A stretch of DNA of 6,879 nucleotides, taken from contig CAMYEU010000090.1 of NCBI GenBank assembly GCA_947254465.1, positions 1 through 6,879 of the forward strand, in the 5' to 3' direction. This document shows, in pieces, positions 1 through 5,555 of the stretch. Source of the stretch: an uncultured Gemella sp. (GTDB lineage Bacteria > Bacillota > Bacilli > Staphylococcales > Gemellaceae). The first letter of the stretch is position 1. Each line of letters opens with the position of its first letter. The position numbers were made by a program, and so were the translations under genes. Under the pieces are notes generated by a model that worked only from the letters and a program-made list of their open reading frames with translations, did not search any database and was not told the origin of the DNA.

Positions 1-48
1 CGAGATCCTGAGATGTCTCGTGGGCTCGGAGATGTGTATAAGAGACAG
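1..48. other. Nextera adapter and i7 index (not genomic)
   Basis: Bases 1-6 are the end of the Illumina P7 sequence, 7-14 (CCTGAGAT) read as an 8-base i7 index, 15-29 (GTCTCGTGGGCTCGG) are the Nextera read-2 adapter, and 30-48 (AGATGTGTATAAGAGACAG) are the 19-base Tn5 mosaic end. Genomic DNA starts at 49. A spurious frame from the ATG at 13 reads MSRGLGDVYKRQ, a typical adapter-derived false protein start. Confidence 0.98.
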
Positions 49-389
49 GTGCTGTATATTGTGATTTGTTAAAAGTAGCTATATCGTTTTTAGTAAGAGC
101 TGGTTACTATGAATTAGCGGAGAAGAGATGCAAGGAGACACTTAAACTATATAATGAAAATCCACTATTATTAAATAGAGCTGCTTTCTCTAAGGAAATC
201 GTTGCAATATTAGCTTCGCTATATTTATTACAAAATAAGGAAGAAGGTGTCATATTAGCGAATAAAATTCTGAAATATGAAGATATTGTTGCTGAGATTA
301 CTGGTGATCCTTATTACAGACAGGTAAGAGATGTAACTTATGAAGCTTATTGTAAAGCCAATAAGACAGGTATAGATATCGAATTTTAA
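49..389 (+). CDS. Rgg/GadR/MutR-family regulator, C-terminal fragment
   Basis: This is the last 112 codons of a transcriptional regulator whose beginning lies beyond the artificial left end. The frame is open from the first genomic base (first whole codon at 51, reading AVYCDLLKVAIS), so the TTG at 66 is not a real start. The fragment is alpha-helical and lacks the helix-turn-helix. It corresponds to the TPR-like C-terminal domain that in Rgg proteins binds peptide pheromones and mediates dimerisation. It aligns by eye along its length with the end of the complete regulator at 4471-5400: RAGYYELAEKRC matches RRGYAEEAEEKC, NKEEGVILANK matches NKPEGVELANK, and the tails are NKTGIDIEF and NKTGIDFEF. 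The two are therefore paralogues. The gene ends in its own terminator, so it is probably not co-transcribed with the surface gene. The family call is by recognition; its target and peptide are unknown. Confidence 0.85.
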
Positions 390-416
390 TCATATTATGT
401 ATTTATAAATAGTTTG

Positions 417-457
417 AAGAAGTTAGTTCACTAGTTAGTGAATTAGTTTCTTTTTTT
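417..457 (+). terminator. Intrinsic terminator after the first rgg gene
   Basis: Positions 417-432 pair with 437-452 in an uninterrupted 16-bp helix that includes three G-U pairs and closes on a 4-base AGTT loop. A run of T follows directly to 457. It starts 27 bases after the regulator's stop codon, as expected for Rho-independent termination. Confidence 0.85.
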
Positions 458-483
458 ATGCGTTTAAGAGTGTTAATATAACT

Positions 484-489
484 TATAAT
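484..489 (+). promoter_or_regulatory. Possible -10 box for the surface-protein gene
   Basis: A perfect TATAAT lies 170 bases before the surface-gene start and 27 bases after the preceding terminator's T-run. The expected -35 position (about 461-466) shows no good match, so the promoter would need an activator or is wrongly placed. An alternative weaker -10 (TATAAA, 619-624) lies closer to the gene but also lacks a -35. The rest of 458-659 holds only very short frames without ribosome sites, such as a 30-codon frame from 488. Confidence 0.3.
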
Positions 490-659
490 GAAAAATTTAG
501 AAGACAGTTTTGTCATATTACGGGAGAAAATGAGCGAAAAAGAGGAGTATTTATGTAGTAATGTGACGATTTCTTCCTGATTTATGTAAACATCAACAAT
601 CCATGTTAAAATTATTTTTATAAAATAATTGTTTATATATTTGATGGAGGAAATGAATT

Positions 660-3458
660 ATGATGAAAAGAAAACAAAGGTTTTCCCTTAGGAAAAATAA
701 AATAGGAGCTATGTCAGTTCTTTTAGGAATTAGTTTTGTTGGAGCCGGAGTTGGTGGTGGAGATGTTAAAGCTGATGAAGTTAAAGCTGAAAATACGCCA
801 AAGTTAATTGAAAAAGTGGTTGTAGGTAAGACTACTGAGCAAGATGTTGCAAATGTAAAAGAGAAAGTTACTAAATCTACAGTAGCAAAATCTCAAAAAG
901 AAAATGAAGTGAATTCAAAAACAGCAGAATTGAATAAAGTAAATAAAGAAGTTAACAGAATTTCAGAAGATGTTGAAAAAGGTAAATCTGCAACAAAAGA
1001 AAACGTAGAAAAAGCAGAAAAAACAGAAACAGATAAAGCTAAAGAATTAGATGTAGCTAAATCAGAATTAGAAAAAACTAAAGCTGAAAAAGCAGAAAAA
1101 ACATCAGAATTAGAAAAAGCTAAAACTTCGGTAAATGATAAAGCAAAAGACTTAAAATCTAAACAAGAAAAAGCAAAAGAAATCAAAGCTGAAATCGATG
1201 GGACTGAAAATGTAACTAAGAAATTAGAATCAGAAAAAGCTAAAAATGAAGATATCAAAAAAGACTTAGAAAAAGAAAAAGCTAACAAACTTATAGCTGA
1301 AAAAGAATTAGAAAAAGCTAAAGCGCATGATGAAAAATTAGCTGAAGATACTAAGAAAGCTGAAAAAAACCTTAAAGCTAAAAATGAAGAATTAAAAGCT
1401 AAAACTTCTGAATTAGAAGACGCAAAGAAAACTGAATTAGCTAAGAAATCAGAGTACGATTCTGTTGTAATGCCTTATGGTAGAAATGTAAAATACAAAA
1501 TTGCATTAGACCAAAGATTCGTAGACAAATTCCAAGAATATATGGACAATTTCCTAAAAGGTGAAGATAGAGGTATGACTATCAAAGAAATTTATGCAAA
1601 AGCCAGGGAAATACGAGCTGAATTAATCCAATTAGAAAGAGAAATTGGACATAAATGGGTATACAATAACTACAGCCATGAAGATGACTACGAAATCGAT
1701 TTAAGAAATATGTCAGAAGAAGAAAGACTAAAAATGTCTCAATATGGTATGCATTTATTAAACCAAATTCGTAAACAATTCGGACTAGAACCATTAAAAG
1801 TAAATAAAAACTCAATGCAAATTGCTAAAGAAATTTCTGAGACTATGATTAGAGATAATCACGCTGATTTGCATGCTGGTCACCATGTAAAAGGTATCTC
1901 AGAAGTTGCAGCAAAAAACGGACTAGTTCGTGGCGGAAACTACTATGAAAATTTATATAACGGACATGCATCAACACACAAACCTTACATAATGTCAAGA
2001 AATGAACTATATGAACATGTATATAATTCTGTAAAAGGATTCTTTTATGAAGGTATAATCACAAGAAATTATGGTCACGCTGAATCATTATATAAAGCTA
2101 TAGACCCAATGGGATTAAGTGTTGCTTATTTTGAAAATGCTGGTGAATTTGAAAACACAAATAGATTACCAAAAGAATTGATTGAAAAATATAAACAATA
2201 TGTAGAATTTGATGAATTCGGTAATATGACAGGTTTAAAACCAATGCCAATGGATATTTTCAAAGAGTTCCAAACCGCTAAAGATAAATTACCTAAAGAT
2301 GGTATTATTAAAATATCATATGTCCACGTCAAAGAAAGTCTAGTAAGACCAGGTGAAATAACAAATAACGGACTAACACTAACATACGATGATGAAAGCG
2401 ATGAGGCAGAAGAAAAAGCTAAAGAAAACTACAAAGCTAAATATTCAAATGAATCAAAAGATACTGTAGAATTACCTGAAGTACCAGATCTTCAAAGCTT
2501 CAAGAAAGCGTATGAAGATGCTGTAAAAGTACGTGAAAGTAAAGAACAACCAGTAATAGACGCAAAAGCTAATGTTAATAGTGCAACTAAAGCATTAGAT
2601 GAACTTAAAGTTACAGAAAAACAAACAGCAAAAGCAACCGCTAAAGTACAAGAAGTTGACGCTAAAATCAATAACTTAACTACTAAAGCAGACGAACAAC
2701 AAAAAGTTGTAGACCAGCTTGAGTTAGACAATGTTAAATACATCGAAAAAATGACAAAATTAGCTGCTGATTTAGATGCTGCTCAAAAAGACGTAGACGA
2801 AAGTGCTAAACTATTAGAACAAGCTAAAACATTACAAAAAGACATTGAAAGTGAAATCGTAAAAGTAGATAACCGTATTGCAGACTTAACAGCTAAAGTA
2901 GAAGCTGCAACAAAAGAACTAGACGATGCAAAAGCTAATGTAAGACAATTACGAATCGCTAGATTCCAATTAGAACAAAACAAAGAAAAATTAGCTAAAG
3001 AGGTAGCAGTTAAAGCAGAATTAGAAAAAGAATTAAGTACACTAAACTCTGAATTAGTTGCAATTCAAAACCAATTAACTCAAGACACTAAAGAACTAGA
3101 AAAAGTTCAAAGACAATACAATCTAGACAACTTCACATGGGCAGTATTAGCCGACAACAACACTAATGAGCCTGTTGAATTTGATTTAGATAAGTATCTA
3201 AAAGATGAAGAAGAGAAAAAGAAACAATCTGAAAGAAAAGCAGAAGAACCAGGTGATAAAACTCCAAGAGAAAAAGCTGAAGGAGAAAAAGCTCCAGGTT
3301 CACGAAATAACAAATCTGAATTACAACGTCCAAGTGTTAATTCAAATGGATTAAATACTCTACCTAATACAGGTGAAAGTCAAACAGGTATGGCTACTTT
3401 AGCAGGATTAGTAGGACTAGCTGTAGCAGCGAGATTACGTCAAAGAAAAGAAAAATAA
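660..3458 (+). CDS. LPXTG-anchored SEC10/PgrA-type surface exclusion protein with CAP-like domain
   Basis: This is a 932-residue surface protein covalently anchored to the wall. Residues 1-38 form a YSIRK-G/S-type signal peptide (FSLRK at 8-12, then G16, S19-V20, G23), with likely cleavage after A38 in VKA-DE. Residues about 40-265 are a Lys/Glu/Ala-rich coiled coil. Residues about 266-556 match the SEC10/PgrA surface-exclusion architecture and contain a CAP-like core: MSEEERLKMSQYG from 351, LNQIRKQFGLEPLKV, a His-rich HADLHAGHH at 401-409 and GHAES from 472. A second coiled coil runs from about 580 to 845, followed by a charged Pro-containing linker, LPNTG at 901-905, a hydrophobic stretch and RQRKEK. 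I see no cysteine. GGAGG at 646-650 lies 9 bases before the ATG at 660; the adjacent ATG at 663 is less well placed. Plasmid homologues (PrgA/Sec10 of Enterococcus pCF10) limit redundant conjugation and present the CAP-like domain on a stalk. Whether this copy does so, or acts in adhesion, is open. Confidence 0.9.
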   Translation: MMKRKQRFSLRKNKIGAMSVLLGISFVGAGVGGGDVKADEVKAENTPKLIEKVVVGKTTEQDVANVKEKVTKSTVAKSQKENEVNSKTAELNKVNKEVNRISEDVEKGKSATKENVEKAEKTETDKAKELDVAKSELEKTKAEKAEKTSELEKAKTSVNDKAKDLKSKQEKAKEIKAEIDGTENVTKKLESEKAKNEDIKKDLEKEKANKLIAEKELEKAKAHDEKLAEDTKKAEKNLKAKNEELKAKTSELEDAKKTELAKKSEYDSVVMPYGRNVKYKIALDQRFVDKFQEYMDNFLKGEDRGMTIKEIYAKAREIRAELIQLEREIGHKWVYNNYSHEDDYEIDLRNMSEEERLKMSQYGMHLLNQIRKQFGLEPLKVNKNSMQIAKEISETMIRDNHADLHAGHHVKGISEVAAKNGLVRGGNYYENLYNGHASTHKPYIMSRNELYEHVYNSVKGFFYEGIITRNYGHAESLYKAIDPMGLSVAYFENAGEFENTNRLPKELIEKYKQYVEFDEFGNMTGLKPMPMDIFKEFQTAKDKLPKDGIIKISYVHVKESLVRPGEITNNGLTLTYDDESDEAEEKAKENYKAKYSNESKDTVELPEVPDLQSFKKAYEDAVKVRESKEQPVIDAKANVNSATKALDELKVTEKQTAKATAKVQEVDAKINNLTTKADEQQKVVDQLELDNVKYIEKMTKLAADLDAAQKDVDESAKLLEQAKTLQKDIESEIVKVDNRIADLTAKVEAATKELDDAKANVRQLRIARFQLEQNKEKLAKEVAVKAELEKELSTLNSELVAIQNQLTQDTKELEKVQRQYNLDNFTWAVLADNNTNEPVEFDLDKYLKDEEEKKKQSERKAEEPGDKTPREKAEGEKAPGSRNNKSELQRPSVNSNGLNTLPNTGESQTGMATLAGLVGLAVAARLRQRKEK
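1065..1323 (+). repeat. Degenerate coiled-coil coding repeats
   Basis: The unit GAATTAGAAAAAGCTAAA (ELEKAK) occurs exactly at 1107-1124 and 1305-1322 and with one mismatch at 1065-1082. Many diverged versions (SELE, KELE, EKAKAE) lie between and around these. It encodes heptad-like Lys/Glu repeats of the N-terminal stalk of the surface protein. Confidence 0.7.
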
Positions 3459-3468
3459 TTTAATATAT

Positions 3469-3511
3469 TTTAAAAGTCTAAGTTATAATATTTTTAGCTT
3501 AGGCTTTTAAA
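3469..3511 (+). terminator. Intrinsic terminator of the surface-protein gene
   Basis: Positions 3469-3482 pair with 3498-3511 (core AAAAGTCTAAG with CTTAGGCTTTT, one G-U pair). Up to three more pairs can form inside, leaving an AT-rich loop. The A-tract/T-tract flanks make it plausible in both directions. It begins 10 bases after the stop codon, so transcripts found further downstream should arise from another promoter. Confidence 0.8.
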
Positions 3512-3670
3512 TATCTTAAAATTGCTAAATGATAATAATTTAGATTGATAATGCGCTTTGGTTAGATTATTATATTAATACAAATTTCAATTTTAAGTGT
3601 TAATTTATTTTATACTTATGGACGTTAAAATAAAACAGAAAATCTACATTTTATAAAATTTAATGTGTTA

Positions 3671-3694
3671 ATATTAATATTTGAATATTAATAT
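3671..3694. repeat. Perfect AT palindrome
   Basis: ATATTAATATT at 3671-3681 and AATATTAATAT at 3684-3694 are perfect inverted copies separated by the two bases TG. With no G or C in the arms, it is more likely a DNA-level feature (protein site or AT-rich upstream element) than a terminator. It could also be chance in such AT-rich DNA. Confidence 0.45.
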
Positions 3695-3790
3695 ATTATT
3701 ATCGATAATGTTTAAACAAGCTTTATTTTATAGGTTTTGTATAATTAAATAAATAGAATTGTAATAAAACTTAGTGTTAATATTTAACAT

Positions 3791-3817
3791 GTGTCACCGT
3801 TGACACTTTTTGAGTGT
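3791..3817. promoter_or_regulatory. Nested inverted repeats, operator-like
   Basis: GTGTCA (3791-3796), a 4-base spacer and TGACAC (3801-3806) form a perfect dyad. Its right arm is shared with a second dyad, ACACT (3803-3807), 5 bases, AGTGT (3813-3817). Another TGACA half-site lies at 3843-3847. This is the GC-richest spot of the gap and lies 66-92 bases upstream of the extended -10 at 3883. The perfect TTGACA at 3800-3805 has no matching -10 at 16-18 bases. A regulator binding site is inferred; which protein binds is unknown. Confidence 0.45.
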
Positions 3818-3882
3818 AAAACATCGAAAAGTGAATAGAAAGTGACAATTACATCATATTTTATTAATATATAGGAATCTAG

Positions 3883-3891
3883 TGATATAAT
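3883..3891 (+). promoter_or_regulatory. Extended -10 promoter for a small transcript
   Basis: TGATATAAT matches the extended -10 consensus TGnTATAAT exactly. No clear -35 is seen, which extended -10 promoters tolerate. Transcription would begin near 3898 and reach the terminator at 4225-4265, giving an RNA of roughly 365 bases. Confidence 0.5.
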
Positions 3892-3904
3892 AATAATTGT
3901 CTAT

Positions 3905-3910
3905 AGGAGG
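3905..3910 (+). promoter_or_regulatory. Shine-Dalgarno sequence without a start codon
   Basis: AGGAGG is followed by TCCGTACTTATTATTTAC, with no ATG, GTG or TTG at usable spacing. It lies about 7 bases from the predicted 5' end of the small transcript. Such 5'-terminal sites can bind ribosomes and protect Firmicute mRNAs (STAB-SD elements). It may instead be a relic of a lost gene. Confidence 0.4.
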
Positions 3911-3946
3911 TCCGTACTTATTATTTACTATAAAGAAAGAAAATTC

Positions 3947-3988
3947 ATTATGTTGACAGTTTTGGTTGTTTTTTTTCGTTAACATAAT
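3947..3988 (+). repeat. Hairpin in the small transcript
   Basis: ATTATGTTGAC (3947-3957) pairs with GTTAACATAAT (3978-3988) over 11 bp with one G-U pair and a 20-base T-rich loop. It is not followed by a T-run, so it is not a terminator. A 10-codon hydrophobic frame (MLTVLVVFFR, 3950-3982) lies entirely inside it with no good ribosome site. Confidence 0.45.
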
Positions 3989-4034
3989 ATTTCTAGGGAT
4001 AAGGTAATTATAAAGAATTTTTATAGAAAAGAAA

Positions 4035-4190
4035 ATGAAGTTTATAAAAATTTTGTTAGATATTATTATAAATTTGATTGGAAAAGTTGTTCAATGGAAT
4101 TTAAACTTAACAAAATTGGAGAAAATGTATTATGTACATAAACTAATTAAGTTGAAGAGAAAAGTTTTAAAATTGAAGTTTATAAACTAG
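4035..4190 (+). CDS. Candidate 51-residue cationic amphipathic peptide
   Basis: I do not recognise this gene; it is a candidate only. The 51-codon frame starts MKFIKILLDIIINLIGKVV. In the first half the polar residues K2, K5, D9, N13, K17, Q20 and N24 are spaced 3 or 4 apart, placing them on one face of a helix whose other face is Ile/Leu/Val with a single Trp at 21. The second half alternates Lys/Arg with Leu/Ile/Val. With 11 Lys, 1 Arg, 1 Asp and 1 Glu it is about +10. Length, charge, lack of a leader and a GKVVQW segment recall leaderless bacteriocins of the aureocin A53/lacticin Q type or phenol-soluble-modulin-like peptides, but most of their Trp residues are missing. A strong terminator starts 34 bases after the stop. 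Against it: only a weak purine-rich AGAAAAGAAA precedes the ATG, and Ile/Lys/Leu/Asn are what AT-rich DNA encodes by chance. Confidence 0.35.
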   Translation: MKFIKILLDIIINLIGKVVQWNLNLTKLEKMYYVHKLIKLKRKVLKLKFIN

Positions 4191-4224
4191 AATATACTGT
4201 CGGAAAATATTATAGGCATATAGG

Positions 4225-4265
4225 AAGAGTAACTTTATTTGTTGTGTTGTCGGTTACTCTTTTTT
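4225..4265 (+). terminator. Strong intrinsic terminator of the small transcript
   Basis: AAGAGTAAC (4225-4233) pairs perfectly with GTTACTCTT (4253-4261) around a 19-base loop, and a T-run from 4260 to 4265 follows. It lies far from the surface gene, which has its own terminator. It therefore implies a separate + strand RNA ending here. Confidence 0.8.
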
Positions 4266-4415
4266 ATTTTGCCTCTTTTTTATTGCACGGAGAAAAAATA
4301 ATATGAATTCTAGGTAGAAGAATATCGCTTGATATACATCTGAATTTTGGAATAAATATAATGTATTAGAAAAATTAATAACATTAAAAAATTTAATTAT
4401 TATTTCAACATTAGT

Positions 4416-4435
4416 CACATAATTTGTGCTATAAT
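4416..4435 (+). promoter_or_regulatory. Promoter of the second rgg gene, with overlapping dyad
   Basis: TGCTATAAT at 4427-4435 is a perfect extended -10; no good -35 is visible. CACA (4416-4419) and TGTG (4425-4428) form a small dyad running into the TG of the extended -10, so a bound protein could block the promoter, as in autoregulation. The leader is about 28 bases. The stretch 4266-4415 holds only very short frames; a 24-codon - strand frame (4310-4384) has no ribosome site. Confidence 0.6.
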
Positions 4436-4470
4436 AGTGTAAAGAAACTAATTTAGGAGGCGATGCTCAA

Positions 4471-5400
4471 ATGAATGATAATAATATTCATGGGAAGATC
4501 TTCAAAAAGATTAGGGAAGAACGTGGGATTAAATTGAAAGATGCAGCAGGGACAGCTATTTCTGCTAGAACACTTATAAGATTTGAAGCTGATGAGACGA
4601 GTGTAACATTAGAGGTTTTTGAGCAATTATTAAGAAATATCGGTATATGTTATCAAGATTATTTTTCTGAGTATTTACCGTTTGTGGAAGTAGATAAATC
4701 TGGCTTTCTAAAAGAGGCGAATGCATTGGTAGAATCAGGAAATTATTCTGCTATAAAAACTCTAGCAATAAAGGTTCTTGAGAAAGAAAATCTCTCAATG
4801 GCAACACGTTTATATATAGAACAATATTTAGGAATGTTACAAGAACAAATGATTCCAAAAATTATATTAGAGAATAGAGAGTATGTTTTAGAATATTTAA
4901 AAAAGATGGATAAACATACAAAAAATGAAATGTTAACATTAACGTTGATGCTTAGAGTACTTACTGAGGAACAACTGCCAGTTGAATTTGTTCGTAGACT
5001 TATTGATGAAAACCTAGAACCGATAGGTGTTGGGGATATGTTTTCTATTGATAGAGGAGAAAGATCTATCCTCACTTTACATGGTGCTATTGCCTGTTTA
5101 TCTAGAAGGGGATATGCAGAAGAAGCAGAGGAAAAATGCTTAAAAGCTATCGAATTGTTAAAGACTAATTACAGTAAATTGACACATTTTAATTTTCATA
5201 TAAATTCATTTTATTTTATTTTAGTGCAGATACAATTAAGATTAAATAAACCGGAAGGTGTTGAGTTAGCTAATAAATGTATTTGTCTGCTTGATACTCA
5301 GATTAATTTATATAATATGAAATCAGATATACTGGCTAGAGATAAATTAGTTAAAAGTTTTTATGAACGTAATAAAACAGGAATTGACTTTGAGTTTTAA
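4471..5400 (+). CDS. Rgg/GadR/MutR-family transcriptional regulator
   Basis: This is a complete 309-residue cytoplasmic regulator of normal Rgg size. Residues about 8-60 form an XRE-type helix-turn-helix (GKIFKKIREERGIKLKDAAG, then ISARTLIRFEADE, where the family typically has S-x-L-S-R-F-E). Residues about 70-309 are the helical TPR-like region that in Rgg proteins binds short hydrophobic peptide pheromones, ending NKTGIDFEF. AGGAGG at 4455-4460 lies 10 bases before the ATG, and an extended -10 promoter precedes it. A three-codon frame (4463-4474) sits too close to that ribosome site to matter. It is a paralogue of the truncated regulator at the left end. Rgg proteins usually control neighbouring genes, so the surface protein, the small transcript or the downstream permease are candidate targets. 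No classic SHP gene (Lys-rich start, hydrophobic tail, good ribosome site) was found nearby, so its ligand is unknown. Confidence 0.9.
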   Translation: MNDNNIHGKIFKKIREERGIKLKDAAGTAISARTLIRFEADETSVTLEVFEQLLRNIGICYQDYFSEYLPFVEVDKSGFLKEANALVESGNYSAIKTLAIKVLEKENLSMATRLYIEQYLGMLQEQMIPKIILENREYVLEYLKKMDKHTKNEMLTLTLMLRVLTEEQLPVEFVRRLIDENLEPIGVGDMFSIDRGERSILTLHGAIACLSRRGYAEEAEEKCLKAIELLKTNYSKLTHFNFHINSFYFILVQIQLRLNKPEGVELANKCICLLDTQINLYNMKSDILARDKLVKSFYERNKTGIDFEF

Positions 5401-5444
5401 TAAATATTTATTTTAATATTAAATGTAATAAAGAAATTTAAATT

Positions 5445-5489
5445 ATGAGTATGTTTTGGATTTTTTATAATTGGCTTTGGCTAACATAG
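5445..5489 (+). CDS. Candidate Trp-rich 14-residue peptide downstream of rgg
   Basis: The frame encodes MSMFWIFYNWLWLT, starting 44 bases after the rgg stop, with an in-frame TAA just upstream (5439-5441). Three Trp codons in 14 are unusual in such AT-rich DNA. Position (right after an Rgg-family gene) and Trp content recall ComS/XIP, the Trp-containing competence pheromone encoded after comR in streptococci. Alternatively it could be an attenuator-style leader peptide, because its last Trp codon and stop lie in a hairpin. Against it: no recognisable Shine-Dalgarno sequence precedes the ATG (only AAAGAAA), and no WW pair is present. This is speculative. Confidence 0.22.
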   Translation: MSMFWIFYNWLWLT

Positions 5490-5526
5490 TAAGCAAAGGC
5501 GTCGAAATAAAATAATCATTTGCTAT
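5475..5526 (+). promoter_or_regulatory. Two mutually exclusive short RNA helices
   Basis: CTTTGGCT (5475-5482) pairs with AGCAAAG (5492-5498) using one bulged G. The same AGCAAA (5492-5497) can instead pair perfectly with TTTGCT (5519-5524), and both helices cannot form together. They lie between the Trp-rich frame and the terminator-like hairpin at 5556-5619, an order that resembles an attenuator. The classic overlap between anti-terminator and terminator arms is missing, so the regulatory role is tentative. Confidence 0.3.
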
Positions 5527-5555
5527 GCGGATGAAGATTAAGAATTAAACAACTA

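Larger units (their letters stand above)
3512..3882. other. AT-rich non-coding stretch
   Basis: No frame longer than 14 codons with a usable ribosome site is seen on the + strand. On the - strand, a 43-codon frame ending at 3854 has no Shine-Dalgarno sequence. The stretch contains three copies of GTGTTAATWT (3597, 3665, 3774), an AT palindrome and a nested dyad, both listed separately. It looks like an upstream regulatory region for the small transcript that follows. Confidence 0.5.

Noticed and set aside
66..389. TTG at 66 as the real start of a 107-residue protein
   Set aside because: The same frame is open to the adapter junction and aligns with the interior of the paralogous regulator, so the gene is cut rather than short.
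488..580. 30-codon frame upstream of the surface gene
   Set aside because: Its ATG overlaps the candidate -10 box and there is no ribosome site; the peptide is polar and unremarkable.
893..1288. 131-codon open frame on the - strand inside the surface-protein gene
   Set aside because: It is the antisense shadow of the Lys/Glu-rich coiled coil (Ser/Phe/Leu-rich, low complexity) and has no ribosome site. The other - strand frames within 1582-3313 are likewise shadows.
3854..3985. 43-codon frame on the - strand in the 1-kb gap
   Set aside because: No Shine-Dalgarno sequence, composition typical of random AT-rich DNA, and it overlaps the promoter and hairpin of the + strand transcript.
4310..4384. 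24-codon hydrophobic frame on the - strand, divergent from the second rgg gene, considered as an SHP pheromone
   Set aside because: No ribosome site or promoter, and the residue order is wrong for SHP (hydrophobic start, basic end).
3512..4470. CRISPR array, tRNA or tmRNA in the long gap
   Set aside because: No evenly spaced repeats, no cloverleaf and no CCA-type tmRNA end were seen.
4743..5075. 110-codon open frame on the - strand inside the second rgg gene
   Set aside because: It overlaps a clear regulator gene, has no ribosome site and shows no recognisable domain.
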